Shown: in pieces, positions 36,509 to 47,791 of the stretch | Layout of the letters: the number at the start of each line of letters is the position of its first letter | How positions within the stretch are numbered: position 1 is the stretch's first letter | Assembly: GCF_003326675.1 (NCBI RefSeq) | Contig: NZ_JPWF01000002.1 | Coordinates: 248,001 to 312,000 of the forward strand | Reading direction: 5' to 3' | Origin: Thalassospira profundimaris | GTDB taxonomy: Bacteria; Pseudomonadota; Alphaproteobacteria; Rhodospirillales; Thalassospiraceae | Length of the DNA: 64,000 nt | Notes under the pieces: model-generated | Told to the model about the DNA's origin: nothing | The model's database searches: none | Seen by the model: the letters and a program-made list of their open reading frames with translations, nothing else | Translations under genes and position numbers: made by a program

Positions 36509-37309
36509 TTATTCGCCGCCCCAGATATAGACTGCAAAGAACAGGAACAGCCAGACCACGTCAACGAAGTGCCAGTACCAGGCTGCTGCTTCCAGACCGA
36601 AGTGGTGATCAGGTTTGAAGCCACCCTTGATCGCGCGCATAAGGCAGACGGCCAGGAACACCGTTCCGACAAATACGTGGAAGCCGTGGAAACCGGTCGC
36701 CATGTAGAAGGTCGAAGAATAGATGTTGTCAGCAAAGCCAAACGCAGCGTGGCTATATTCATATGCCTGCAGGCACAGGAAGATCACGCCAAGCGCCACG
36801 GTGATTGCCAGCCCCTGGACCATGTCCTTTTTCTTGCCTTCGATGCAGCCATGATGCGCCCAGGTAAGGGTGCAGCCCGACAGCAGCAAGATAAGAGTGT
36901 TCAGGAACGGCAAATCCCACGGATCAAGAACTTCGACACCTGCTGGCGGCCATTCGGTTACGCCCGGGCTGAAGATCACAAAGGCATTGTGGAAGAATGC
37001 CCAGAAGAAGGCGACAAAGAACATCACTTCGGATGCGATGAACAGTGACATGCCATAGCGCAGGCCGATCTGAACGACCTTGTTATGGTAAATCTTTGAC
37101 TCGCTGATTACGTTGCTCCACCAACGGAACATCACAAACAGGATGCCTGCAATCCCGATCGCCGCCAGCCAGAAATCTGCCGGTGCGCGATCCGAATGCA
37201 TGAACATGACCATGCCACCAGTAAACAGACCAGCCGATGCTGCCGCGACAAGCGGCCACGGGCTTGGGTCTACCAGGTGGAACGGATGTTTCTGAGCATG
37301 ATCACTCAT
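36509..37309 (-). CDS. ctaE: Cytochrome c oxidase subunit III
   Basis: A 266-residue membrane protein with seven hydrophobic segments, the standard length for subunit III of aa3-type oxidases. Diagnostic stretches are HPFHLVDPSPWP, FFVAFFWAFFHNAF and ATGFHGFHVFVGTVFL. It stabilises the oxidase and proton uptake. AAGGA stands just before the ATG. It follows ctaG by about 82 bases. Confidence 0.97.
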   Translation of the reverse strand: MSDHAQKHPFHLVDPSPWPLVAAASAGLFTGGMVMFMHSDRAPADFWLAAIGIAGILFVMFRWWSNVISESKIYHNKVVQIGLRYGMSLFIASEVMFFVAFFWAFFHNAFVIFSPGVTEWPPAGVEVLDPWDLPFLNTLILLLSGCTLTWAHHGCIEGKKKDMVQGLAITVALGVIFLCLQAYEYSHAAFGFADNIYSSTFYMATGFHGFHVFVGTVFLAVCLMRAIKGGFKPDHHFGLEAAAWYWHFVDVVWLFLFFAVYIWGGE

Positions 37310-37391
37310 TCCTTGCCCCCCTCAATCCTTACAAAAGAAATTCAAGTCGCTTTGTTAAACTGAGACATACAGTCCGCCGATAAGCGTTCCG

Positions 37392-37982
37392 TCAGCCTCC
37401 CTGATCTTCTTCCCCGCCTGGTGCTTCAACCGTGGCATCTGCCTTGAAGAAGGTATAGGACAGGGTAATTGTCTTCACGTCTTGGGTATTGATGTCTTCT
37501 GCAATGGCAGGATCAACATAGAAACTGACCGGCATGTCGACGCGCTGTCCCGGTTCAAGGGTTTGCTCGTCAAAACAGAAACACGCGATCTTGTTGAAAT
37601 ATTGCCCTGCCTTAAGTGGTGTAACATTGTAAACCGCCTGCCCCGTGACCGGTTTGACAGACATGTTTTCGGCCACGTAATAGGCCAGATTGTCTTCGCC
37701 AAGATGAACGGTGATTTCGCGCTGTTCGGGTTTAAATTGCCATTGCAGGCCCGAGTTTACATCCGCGTTGAACCGGACCTTGATGGTTCTTTCGGAAACC
37801 GCAACAGGTGCCTCGGTCGCGACCTGGGTTGTTCCACCAAACCCGGTCACCTGACAAAACAGCTTGTAAAGCGGCACCGACGCATAAGCCAGACCGACCA
37901 TCGCGCCGACAACAAACACGCAGCTAAACAGGATCTTCCTGTTCTGCGCCTTTGTTTTATCAATCGGCTTCTGATCGGTCAT
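37392..37982 (-). CDS. ctaG: Cytochrome c oxidase copper chaperone CtaG/Cox11
   Basis: A 196-residue protein with one N-terminal helix (about 17-37) and a periplasmic immunoglobulin-like domain. The copper-binding motif is KIACFCFDEQTLEPGQ (CxC), and the conserved cysteine FCQVTGFGG is after the helix. It delivers copper to the CuB site of subunit I. It lies 13 bases after a 46-residue ORF at 37996 in the same direction. Confidence 0.96.
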   Translation of the reverse strand: MTDQKPIDKTKAQNRKILFSCVFVVGAMVGLAYASVPLYKLFCQVTGFGGTTQVATEAPVAVSERTIKVRFNADVNSGLQWQFKPEQREITVHLGEDNLAYYVAENMSVKPVTGQAVYNVTPLKAGQYFNKIACFCFDEQTLEPGQRVDMPVSFYVDPAIAEDINTQDVKTITLSYTFFKADATVEAPGGEEDQGG

Positions 37983-37995
37983 CGTGCCCGGTTTC

Positions 37996-38136
37996 CTAGC
38001 TCATCTTCAAAATCGTAATCGCAAAGAACAGTGTCGCCAGACCACCAAGGATGATCAGGAACACCAGATTCTTCTTTTTGCGCTTGGCAAGATACGCCTC
38101 AAGCTCGGCCTTGTTGTCCTGTGCCTGTTCGCTCAT
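37996..38136 (-). CDS. Small CoxF-like oxidase assembly protein
   Basis: A 46-residue protein, MSEQAQDNKAELEAYLAKRK, then KKNLVFLIILGG, LATLFFAITILKMS. It has a charged, alanine/glutamate-rich head, a cluster of lysines and one transmembrane helix ending ILKMS. Alphaproteobacterial cox operons carry a comparable small protein (CoxF type) between ctaB and ctaG. Its ATG overlaps the ctaB stop (ATGA), and ctaG follows 13 bases later, so it is a genuine operon member rather than a chance frame. Confidence 0.8.
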   Translation of the reverse strand: MSEQAQDNKAELEAYLAKRKKKNLVFLIILGGLATLFFAITILKMS

Positions 38137-39059
38137 GCCATAAATCCAACCAGCCAAACATCCGCAACCATCGCCCCGAACAGGACAAACAGATACAGGA
38201 TGGAATATCCAAACATCTTGTGCGGCGCGCGTTCTTCAGCATCGCGCAACACGCGGATCGCATGGCGCAAGAACAGAAGCCCGGTCAGGCCTGCCGTCAC
38301 ACCATAAAAAACTCCCAGCAACCCGGTCGCGACCGGCACAAAGGTTACCGGCAAAAGCAGAATGGTATAGATCAGCATCTGCTTTTTGGTTGCCGCTTCA
38401 CCGGCCACTACCGGCATCATCGGCACCCCGACCTTGGCGTAGTCACCGCAGCGGAACAGGGCCAAAGCCCAGAAATGCGGCGGTGTCCACATAAAGATAA
38501 TCATAAACAGCGCAATCGAATTAAGGTCGATCCCGCCGGTCACCGACGCCCAGCCGATCATCGGGGGGAAGGCCCCGGCGGCACCGCCAATGACGATATT
38601 TTGTGGTGTGCTGCGTTTAAGCCACATGGTGTAAACGAAAACGTAGAACGCAATCGACACCGCCAGCAAAGCCGCAGCCGCAAAATTGATGGCAACCGCC
38701 ATAACGGTCACCGAAACGATCGACAAAGCAATGCCCAGTGAAAGGGCTTCGTCTGCCGGTACGCGCCCCGCCGGGATGGGCCGGTTCTGGGTGCGTTTCA
38801 TGTGGATATCGATATCGCGATCATACCACATGTTAATTGACGCAGCCGCGCCACTGGCGACAGCGATACAGGCGATTGCCACGAGTCCCAGAAACGGATG
38901 GATCGATCCCGGGGCAATCAACAGACCAACAGCACCGGTGAAAACCACAAGGGTCATCACACCGGGTTTGAGCAACGCGATATAGTCGCGCACCTCGGAA
39001 ATCGGCAGCTGAGCTGCGTTTTCAAGCGCAATGGTCTGGTTAGCAACCTGCTTGGTCAT
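38133..39059 (-). CDS. ctaB: Protoheme IX farnesyltransferase
   Basis: A 308-residue UbiA-family membrane enzyme that converts heme b to heme o. The prenyl-diphosphate motif NMWYDRDIDIHMKRTQNRP and the second block YTMWLKRSTPQNIVIGGAAG are diagnostic, with about eight or nine helices. It overlaps the small CoxF-like gene by 4 bases. A GC-rich stem-loop separates it from ctaD. Confidence 0.97.
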   Translation of the reverse strand: MTKQVANQTIALENAAQLPISEVRDYIALLKPGVMTLVVFTGAVGLLIAPGSIHPFLGLVAIACIAVASGAAASINMWYDRDIDIHMKRTQNRPIPAGRVPADEALSLGIALSIVSVTVMAVAINFAAAALLAVSIAFYVFVYTMWLKRSTPQNIVIGGAAGAFPPMIGWASVTGGIDLNSIALFMIIFMWTPPHFWALALFRCGDYAKVGVPMMPVVAGEAATKKQMLIYTILLLPVTFVPVATGLLGVFYGVTAGLTGLLFLRHAIRVLRDAEERAPHKMFGYSILYLFVLFGAMVADVWLVGFMA

Positions 39060-39094
39060 GGAACTCTGGTCTTCTCTTCTTGGGGCGGAAAGGC

Positions 39095-39123
39095 GTCCCC
39101 CGCAAATAGGGTATGCGGGGGAC
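39095..39123 (-). other. 10-bp GC-rich stem-loop between ctaD and ctaB
   Basis: GTCCCCCGCA (39095-39104) and TGCGGGGGAC (39114-39123) pair perfectly around a 9-base loop, just past the ctaD stop. No U-tract follows on the leftward strand, so it is more likely an RNA-stabilising or processing hairpin protecting the ctaCD message than a full terminator. Confidence 0.6.
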
Positions 39124-39138
39124 TTAAACCAGTGTCAC

Positions 39139-41585
<2,447 letters not shown>

Positions 41586-42378
41586 GCGAATCTGCCCCCT
41601 CGCATTACATCTCAAGGCGATATGCCTCAATTTTCTCCGCCCCGATCCCGATGATTGATCCGATGACGGCCCCTCTCAAGGACATTATCACGTCTCAACC
41701 AAAGATTAAGCACAGAACGGGCCAGAGCATTTCCTCTGACATATCTTATTCTTAATAAGCCTGCACCCGAAAGTACATCTGTAAGGCAGGCAAATAGCGT
41801 ATCTTCGGCACCTATTCCAGAAAAAACCTCGCTGCAATGCACAAAAAATGTATTTGATAAAGTTTCAAATTATCGCTGTGGTTTCACTGAAAACATTCGA
41901 AAATACCCACCCTTAGATAGAAAAACAGCCATTCCCGGAGCGAGATTTCGACGCATTCCAGATTTATTGCTTTGCAATATAATCGGAAAGAGACTTTGGA
42001 ATCTCTTCAACCAATGGATAAATTGCGTGCCCGATTTTCGCACCGTGTCACGACACGTTTCGGCACCTCGTACCGCTACGTCTTATTGGCGTTTTGCCAA
42101 AAGGCTCTTTCGAAGGGCGAATATTCGGTAAGCATTTGTTTACGAACGCGATTCGCACGCGTGCAAGAAGTACGGACAATTACGGATATCGCGCTGAAAC
42201 TATGCTCTGACACCTTGAAATACAGGCAATTTGTCGCATATCAGTAAAATGAAATTGGTTGGCTAGATTGACTTGGGGGACTATTCTACCCAAACGTATG
42301 CATCCAGACATCCACGTGGGGTGGCCGCCATGCAACATTTTGGCCCGGATGCCGACTGACAATAACAGAGGTTCGCGA
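41586..42378. other. Long AT-rich intergenic region between ctaC and cheZ
   Basis: About 790 bases with no convincing gene and visibly lower GC than its surroundings. It must hold the ctaC promoter and the cheZ promoter. Small inverted repeats are present: CTTATT-CTT-AATAAG at 41745-41759, and TTGGC-GTTTT-GCCAA near 42087. A 91-codon open frame at 41972-42247 has an unlikely amino-acid composition and no good ribosome site. A small RNA cannot be excluded. Confidence 0.5.
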
Positions 42379-43194
42379 ATGGCTCGTCAAGGTAGCAAAA
42401 GACTCTTTACCGCCGAGATGCGGCTCCTCAATAAACTTGAAAATATGACCGATATGGTCGCCTTTCCGACGGAAATGCCAACCGAAGGACAGGGCGCTGG
42501 CGGGGCAGATTTGTCCAAGCTTCATACTGCGATCGAGGACCTCAAGCTTGAGCTTTTGTCCGACATCCGCATCATGATTGAAGAACAGAAAAAGCTGAAC
42601 AATCAGTCCAATGATGATGAGCAGGAAGATGCCCGCAAGGAACTGCGCCTTCTGAAAACCGAAATTCGTGCACTGGCACATTCGATTCAGGAAACCAAAC
42701 GCGAAATCGCAGCCCTTTACACGGCACCGGAAGACAATAGCGGCACCCGCATCAATATCGTCAAAGGCGAACTTGATTCTGTCGTGGCCGCAACCGAAGA
42801 CGCCACAGCAAACATCCTCGAAACCGTTGAAAAGATTGATTCGGTTGCCCACAATATCCGCTCTGCCGCACCCGATGAATACACACAGGGCCTGGCCGAC
42901 GATATCGTTGAACTTGTGGTGAAGGTCTTTGAGTCCTGTAACTTCCAGGACCTGACAGGTCAGCGCATCACCAAGGTTGTCAACACCATGAAATATATCG
43001 AGGAACGCGTGAACCGCGTGATCGAAATCTGGGGTGATGATGACTTTGCCGACTTTGATCTGCCGCCTGATCCCAAAGGGCTCGACAACCTAGATAAAAC
43101 TGTCACCAAGGCACCACAGAACGCACAGCGCGTCAGTCAGGACGAAGTGGACCAGATCTTCTCGCAAGCCGAGATTGATGCTCTGTTTGATTGA
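42379..43194 (+). CDS. cheZ: CheZ-like chemotaxis phosphatase, copy 1
   Basis: A 271-residue, largely helical protein. The catalytic block ESCNFQDLTGQRITKVV matches the CheZ motif whose aspartate and glutamine speed dephosphorylation of CheY-P. A long coiled region (about 40-160) precedes it. The last residues, IFSQAEIDALFD, strongly resemble the FliM N-terminal CheY-P-binding peptide (LSQAEIDALL). ATG 42379 has AGAGG 7 bases upstream. A second copy lies at 47.8 kb and shares the MSRR/MARQ-FTAE start. A terminator follows. Confidence 0.88.
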   Translation: MARQGSKRLFTAEMRLLNKLENMTDMVAFPTEMPTEGQGAGGADLSKLHTAIEDLKLELLSDIRIMIEEQKKLNNQSNDDEQEDARKELRLLKTEIRALAHSIQETKREIAALYTAPEDNSGTRINIVKGELDSVVAATEDATANILETVEKIDSVAHNIRSAAPDEYTQGLADDIVELVVKVFESCNFQDLTGQRITKVVNTMKYIEERVNRVIEIWGDDDFADFDLPPDPKGLDNLDKTVTKAPQNAQRVSQDEVDQIFSQAEIDALFD

Positions 43195-43220
43195 TGTGAC
43201 GCCCTGTCACGTCAAACGAC

Positions 43221-43250
43221 AAAAGCCTGCCACATCGGCAGGCTTTTTCT
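43221..43250. terminator. Bidirectional terminator between cheZ and yqgE
   Basis: GCCTGCC (43225-43231) and GGCAGGC (43237-43243) pair around ACATC, with AAAA before and TTTTT after. It lies between the convergent stops at 43194 and 43277 and can serve both. Confidence 0.85.
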
Positions 43251-43276
43251 TTGGCATTCACGTGGATAACCCGGCC

Positions 43277-43858
43277 TCAAGCGTGACCAGCTTCGCCCGA
43301 CAGCAATTCAGGAGCAAAGCCCAGTTTGGAAAACGCCTGTTCCCATTTATCTTCGCAATCAACATCAAACAGAAGATCCGGGTCCGCATCGACATGCAGC
43401 CAGCCATTGGCAAGAATTTCACTTTCAAGCTGGCCACTACGCCATCCGGCATAACCCAGTGCGAGGATGCGGCTTTTTGGTCCCTCGCCCAAGGCAATCT
43501 GTTCAAGGATATCAACCGTCGCCGTCACCGAAACACCCGGATCGACATGCAGGGTCGCCTCGTTTGAGAAATCGGTGGAATGCAGGACAAATCCACGGCT
43601 GCTTTCGACCGGGCCGCCAAAATGAACCTGAATATCTTCGATGGTTGGTGCCGGACGCGCGATGCCAAGCTGCTCTAGCAATTCCGGGAAGGTGATGCTG
43701 TCGATCACGCGATTGATGACCAACCCCATCGCCCCGTCCTGATTGTGGGCGCAGATATAGACAACACTTTGCGAAAAGCGCGGATCACGCATGCCCGGCA
43801 TTGCCACCAGTAACTTGCCGCCCAGATATTCGCCTGTGTCTTTACTACGCTCAGCCAT
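43277..43858 (-). CDS. YqgE/AlgH family protein
   Basis: A 193-residue protein of the YqgE/AlgH family (UPF0301). The opening YLGGKLLVAMPGMRDPRFSQ and SVVYICAHNQDGAMGLVINR are the family signature, with RILALGYAGWRSGQLESEI near the C-terminus. Function is poorly defined; AlgH was linked to alginate control in Pseudomonas. ATG 43858 is preferred over a GTG at 43885, although the ribosome site is weak. Confidence 0.92.
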   Translation of the reverse strand: MAERSKDTGEYLGGKLLVAMPGMRDPRFSQSVVYICAHNQDGAMGLVINRVIDSITFPELLEQLGIARPAPTIEDIQVHFGGPVESSRGFVLHSTDFSNEATLHVDPGVSVTATVDILEQIALGEGPKSRILALGYAGWRSGQLESEILANGWLHVDADPDLLFDVDCEDKWEQAFSKLGFAPELLSGEAGHA

Positions 43859-44219
43859 CTCGCAACTCTTTCTATCCTGTTTCACAAAGCCTAGCGCGAT
43901 TATCGGTTGATTACCATCAAGAACCCCGGAAACAGTGACAAAACATCCACCGTTTGCACCACTTCTCTCTATTCCAGATGTGGGGATTAGGTTCCACCAC
44001 CGCCAACATTTAGCCGAACTTTTCTACCATCCAAAGATGTCGACAAACCGCGAAATTGAGCCAAAGCAATGACGCCAACTGATAAACCGGTCACATAGTC
44101 GTGGCTTGATTTGATCAGCAGACCGGACTACGCCTTCTTCTATGGTCATTTGCCCAGATTGCGCCACATGCATGACCCAGAATTCGTCTGTCAAATATCG
44201 GCTATTCAAGGACCAAGAC
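43859..44219. other. Divergent intergenic region (yqgE / DsbD-like)
   Basis: About 360 bases between outward-facing genes. I see the AAGGA ribosome site for the rightward gene (44208-44212) and no repeat or convincing promoter pair. An open frame from ATG 44142 joins the downstream gene but adds an atypical cysteine-rich leader. Confidence 0.45.
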
Positions 44220-46448
44220 GTGCTACGCCACCTGATCATTCGTTTTTCATTATTGATAATCTTTCTGGCCCTGTCCCTTGGCGCAACAGGCGTGGCCAAT
44301 GCCGCCTCGGACATGGTGTCGAAATGGGTTGATGAAGACTTCGCGTCAGTACGTCTGATCGGTGCCCAGACACATATCAACGGTTCAGATACCCTGCGCC
44401 TTGGTCTTGAATTTGAATTGCAGCCCGACTGGAAAATTTACTGGCGCAGTGCCGGGGATGCCGGTTTCCCGCCGCAGCTTGACTGGGCCGGATCACAAAA
44501 TGTCGGCGATGCAGAAATTCTTTGGCCTGCTCCGCACCGTTTTTCGATCTTTGGTCTCGAAACATTCGGCTACAAGAATCATATCATTCTGCCGATTGAT
44601 GTCGCCATTCCCGATCCCGACAAGCCAGTCTTTGTTGATCTGAATGTTGACTATCTGGTGTGCAGTGACATTTGCATCCCTTCAAGCGCCAGCTTCACAC
44701 TTGATATCCCGACATCGGCAACCGGAACTGATGGCGCAAGCACCTCGATCATCAGTAATCAGGCCCACCAGATTGAAAAGTTCGTCTCGCGGGTTCCTCT
44801 GACGGGCGATGATCTTCCGGTATCTATGACCAGCCTTGTACTTGATGAAAGCGGCGGCCAGCCGATCTTGCATCTGGGTATCAAAGGTCTGGCAAGTGCC
44901 GGTGTCAGCATTGACGACATCCTGATCGAAAGTACCCTGCGTGCCGGCTTTGGCAGTCCGAAGCCCGGCACGGCAGCGGGAAATAGTGCGGAAGACATAC
45001 AGTATTTTGACCTTGCTGTTTTCGGACTGGCGAACGACCAAACCCTTGATCAGCAACCGCTTACCATCACGGTAATAGCCGGGGCTTTGTCCGTCGAACA
45101 ACCTGTTGTTGTCGGCGCAACCTTCCCCCAAAGCGGGACCACAACAGCGCCCCCCGCGTCACCATCGCAGGCCAGCACCAGTATTTGGTTGATCGCGGTC
45201 TTTGCCTTGCTTGGCGGGCTGATCCTGAATGTGATGCCCTGCGTATTGCCGGTGCTGTCGATCAAGGTCATGTCCGTGATCAATGTCCGCGAACAGGATA
45301 TCATGCAGGTCAGATACGGCTTCCTTGCCAGTGCAGCAGGCATTATCACGTCCTTCTGGCTGATCGCCGCCGTACTGGTTGGCATCAAGCTGGCGGGCGG
45401 ATCTATCGGCTGGGGCATTCAGTTCCAGCAACCATTGTTCCTGACCGTCATGACCATCATTCTGGCGCTGTTTGCCCTGAATATGTGGGGACTGTTTGAA
45501 ATCACAGGTCCGAACGAACTGGGTAATGCGGCCAATGACGCGATTACGGATCAGGAAAACCGTGGTCACCACCTGAGCAGTCATTTCCTGACCGGCATGT
45601 TTGCCACCTTGCTTGCCACTCCGTGTTCTGCACCGTTCCTTGGCACCGCCATCGGGTTTGCACTGGCCGGGAGTATCGCGGATATCTTCCTGATCTTTAC
45701 CTTGCTTGGTATTGGTCTTGCCCTGCCCTATCTGGCGATTGCCATTCAGCCCCGCGTCGCACATCTGCTGCCTAAGCCGGGACGCTGGATGAATGTGGTG
45801 AAGGTCATTCTTGGGCTGGCACTGATTGCAACGGCGATCTGGCTGTTGGGTATCCTGTCGGTTCAGGTTGGCCTTAACGGTGCCATTGCGGTTGGCCTTG
45901 GCCTTGTTATCGGGTGCATCTTTGTCTGGGCCCGGTCCCGTAGCACCAACCTGCGTCCGCGCTTTACCTTTACCGCCCTTGCGCTGACCGGCTTCATGGT
46001 CGCGCTGTTTGCACCGGGCTTTACCAAGCCGCCAGCATCGGCAGGCATGGCAAAAGGGTCAGGACAGCTTGAATGGCAGGCTTTCGCCCCGGAAACCATC
46101 CCGGCCCTTGTCGCAAGCGGCAAAACGGTTCTGGTTGATGTCACAGCCGAATGGTGCGTCACCTGCCAGGTCAACAAGAAGCTGGTTCTTGAAACAGCGG
46201 ACGTTATTGATGTGCTTGGCGGTGATGACATTGTCCTGATGCAGGCCGACTGGACCCGCCCTGACCAGAAGATCGCCGATTATCTGGCGTCCTATGGGCG
46301 ATTTGGCATCCCGTTCAATGCAGTGTTTGGTCCAAGCGCACCTGAAGGCATCCTGCTTTCGGAGCTTTTGCGCAAAGACATGGTGCTTGATGCCCTGCAA
46401 TCAGCCAGCGGCAACAAGATCAGAAGCCTTGCCGATCGCAATCCGTAA
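44220..46448 (+). CDS. DsbD/ScsB-like thiol:disulfide reductase
   Basis: A 742-residue exporter of reducing power. A signal peptide ends near VANA-AS. The N-terminal periplasmic domain has the cysteine pair VCSDIC. The central membrane domain, about eight helices, carries the redox cysteines in LNVMPCVLPVLSIKVMS and LATPCSAPFLGTA. The C-terminal periplasmic thioredoxin has EWCVTC. This three-part plan is that of DsbD; the long N-terminal domain fits the ScsB branch. GTG 44220, with AAGGA 7 bases upstream, gives a proper signal peptide; ATG 44142 is the alternative. A peroxiredoxin gene follows. Confidence 0.9.
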   Translation: MLRHLIIRFSLLIIFLALSLGATGVANAASDMVSKWVDEDFASVRLIGAQTHINGSDTLRLGLEFELQPDWKIYWRSAGDAGFPPQLDWAGSQNVGDAEILWPAPHRFSIFGLETFGYKNHIILPIDVAIPDPDKPVFVDLNVDYLVCSDICIPSSASFTLDIPTSATGTDGASTSIISNQAHQIEKFVSRVPLTGDDLPVSMTSLVLDESGGQPILHLGIKGLASAGVSIDDILIESTLRAGFGSPKPGTAAGNSAEDIQYFDLAVFGLANDQTLDQQPLTITVIAGALSVEQPVVVGATFPQSGTTTAPPASPSQASTSIWLIAVFALLGGLILNVMPCVLPVLSIKVMSVINVREQDIMQVRYGFLASAAGIITSFWLIAAVLVGIKLAGGSIGWGIQFQQPLFLTVMTIILALFALNMWGLFEITGPNELGNAANDAITDQENRGHHLSSHFLTGMFATLLATPCSAPFLGTAIGFALAGSIADIFLIFTLLGIGLALPYLAIAIQPRVAHLLPKPGRWMNVVKVILGLALIATAIWLLGILSVQVGLNGAIAVGLGLVIGCIFVWARSRSTNLRPRFTFTALALTGFMVALFAPGFTKPPASAGMAKGSGQLEWQAFAPETIPALVASGKTVLVDVTAEWCVTCQVNKKLVLETADVIDVLGGDDIVLMQADWTRPDQKIADYLASYGRFGIPFNAVFGPSAPEGILLSELLRKDMVLDALQSASGNKIRSLADRNP

Positions 46449-46614
46449 CCACACATCAATGAGCAGCAATTTGAACAGCCTCAAACGGCCCAGAATTCAA
46501 GTTCTTAAAAACTCTGCTTCATAGCATTGAATGTCTGGTGAATTTGTAGTTTGATTCACCACCAAGTCATCCTTCGCGCAATCAACGGGATTGCGCATTC
46601 ACACGGAGATACCC

Positions 46615-47094
46615 ATGACCATCACAGTCGGCAATGAGATCCCGGACGTTACCCTGTTCCGCGCGACCAGCGACGGCCCGGAAGCCGTCAATGCCAAAGA
46701 ATTTTTCGCAGGCCGCAAAGTTGTTCTGTTTGCTGTTCCGGGTGCCTATACCCCGACCTGCTCTGCCAAGCATTTGCCGGGTTTTGTTGCCAAAGCTGAT
46801 GAAATCAAGGCCAAAGGCGTTGATGAAATTGCCTGCCTGGCATCCAACGATGCCTTCGTGCTTCAGGCATGGTCGGTAAGTGAAAAAGCCGACAACATCA
46901 CCATGCTTTCGGATGGCGATCTTTCATTCGTTGACGCAACCGGTTTGGAACTGGATCTGACCGGTCGTGGTCTTGGCAAACGCGCCAATCGCTTTGCCAT
47001 GATTGTTGATGACGGCAAAGTCACCCATCTTGCTGTTGAAGAACCGGGCGTATTTGAAGTTTCCAGCGCCGAAGCGGTACTTGCGAAACTCTGA
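46615..47094 (+). CDS. Peroxiredoxin (Prx5-like)
   Basis: A 159-residue thiol peroxidase with the active-site block VPGAYTPTCSAKHLPGF, whose cysteine attacks the peroxide, and the arginine in the C-terminal GKRANRFAMIVDDG. Length and motifs match the Prx5/redoxin group. There is no signal peptide, so it acts in the cytoplasm. GGAGA lies upstream of the ATG, and a strong terminator follows. Adjacent to a DsbD-like gene, it may share oxidative stress control. Confidence 0.93.
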   Translation: MTITVGNEIPDVTLFRATSDGPEAVNAKEFFAGRKVVLFAVPGAYTPTCSAKHLPGFVAKADEIKAKGVDEIACLASNDAFVLQAWSVSEKADNITMLSDGDLSFVDATGLELDLTGRGLGKRANRFAMIVDDGKVTHLAVEEPGVFEVSSAEAVLAKL

Positions 47095-47125
47095 TCCGGC
47101 TTGGGGAACAGACCTACAAGCACAG

Positions 47126-47157
47126 AAAGCTCCGCAGGCACCTGCGGAGCTTTTCTT
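47126..47157 (+). terminator. Intrinsic terminator after the peroxiredoxin gene
   Basis: AAAGCTCCGCAGG (47126-47138) and CCTGCGGAGCTTT (47141-47153) form a long stem with a minimal loop (GCAC), followed by TCTTGTT. The leading A-run lets it also serve the convergent gene ending at 47179. Confidence 0.85.
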
Positions 47158-47178
47158 GTTTAGGCCATCACTTAATTC

Positions 47179-47583
47179 TTAGCGCGGCAGCAGGACCGGA
47201 ATCGGTTCTTCATTGCTGTCATAATCGCATTCGAATGTCGGATTGGTGTGTTTTGCAATGAAATGCACAACACCTTCACGGAAGGTCCCTTTGATCGGTG
47301 ACCAGCTCATGAAAACACCGCCGCGGCCGTCATATTCGCGAATGTCCGGGTCACGTGCGAGTTCCTGGAAACTGTGTCCAAGATCCTCGGTTGCGCCTGC
47401 AACCAACCAGGACGGTTTCAAACCGCCATGCCAAAGCAGATAAACACCACCGACACCGTTCAAGCCGAGATCTCTGATATCATCAAGCATGAACAGACGA
47501 TAGTAATCCCCACGCGGACTCTTACGCCATTTGATATCCTGCGCCTTGGGCTGACGGATACCACCAAGAGACCAAAATCCCAT
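47179..47583 (-). CDS. Conserved hypothetical protein
   Basis: A 134-residue soluble protein without signal or membrane segment. It reads MGFWSLGGIRQPKAQDIKWR, then RLFMLDDIRDLGLNGVGGVY, then LLWHGGLKPSWLVAGATEDL, and ends with acidic residues and PVLLPR. The style resembles alphaproteobacterial proteins of unknown function; I know no activity. GGAGG lies 6 bases before the ATG, which supports real expression. Confidence 0.7.
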   Translation of the reverse strand: MGFWSLGGIRQPKAQDIKWRKSPRGDYYRLFMLDDIRDLGLNGVGGVYLLWHGGLKPSWLVAGATEDLGHSFQELARDPDIREYDGRGGVFMSWSPIKGTFREGVVHFIAKHTNPTFECDYDSNEEPIPVLLPR

Positions 47584-47791
47584 TGCAACCTCCAAGCACG
47601 CTAAAACGCGTGCAACCGTATGTTACACGCATCCCAACAACGCTTATTATTCTTATAGGTAAAAAACTACCCCAACATATGTAAACGATTAGTTGACATC
47701 AAAAGTCAGTAAATCGCCAATTCCTCCTTCTTCGGAAGGATAGGGTTAGTCTGTTACCTTAAATATGGGAGGAAAAACAAGGTTTTCATCC

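Noticed and set aside
41972-42247. A 91-codon plus-strand frame in the ctaC-cheZ gap
   Set aside because: Composition rich in rare residues, no ribosome site and no similarity to any family I know; kept only as part of the intergenic description.
47724-47741. Short hairpin TCCTTC-TTCG-GAAGGA as a terminator for the cheZ copy 2 gene
   Set aside because: No U-tract follows on either strand and the stem is only 6 bp; at most a minor RNA structure.
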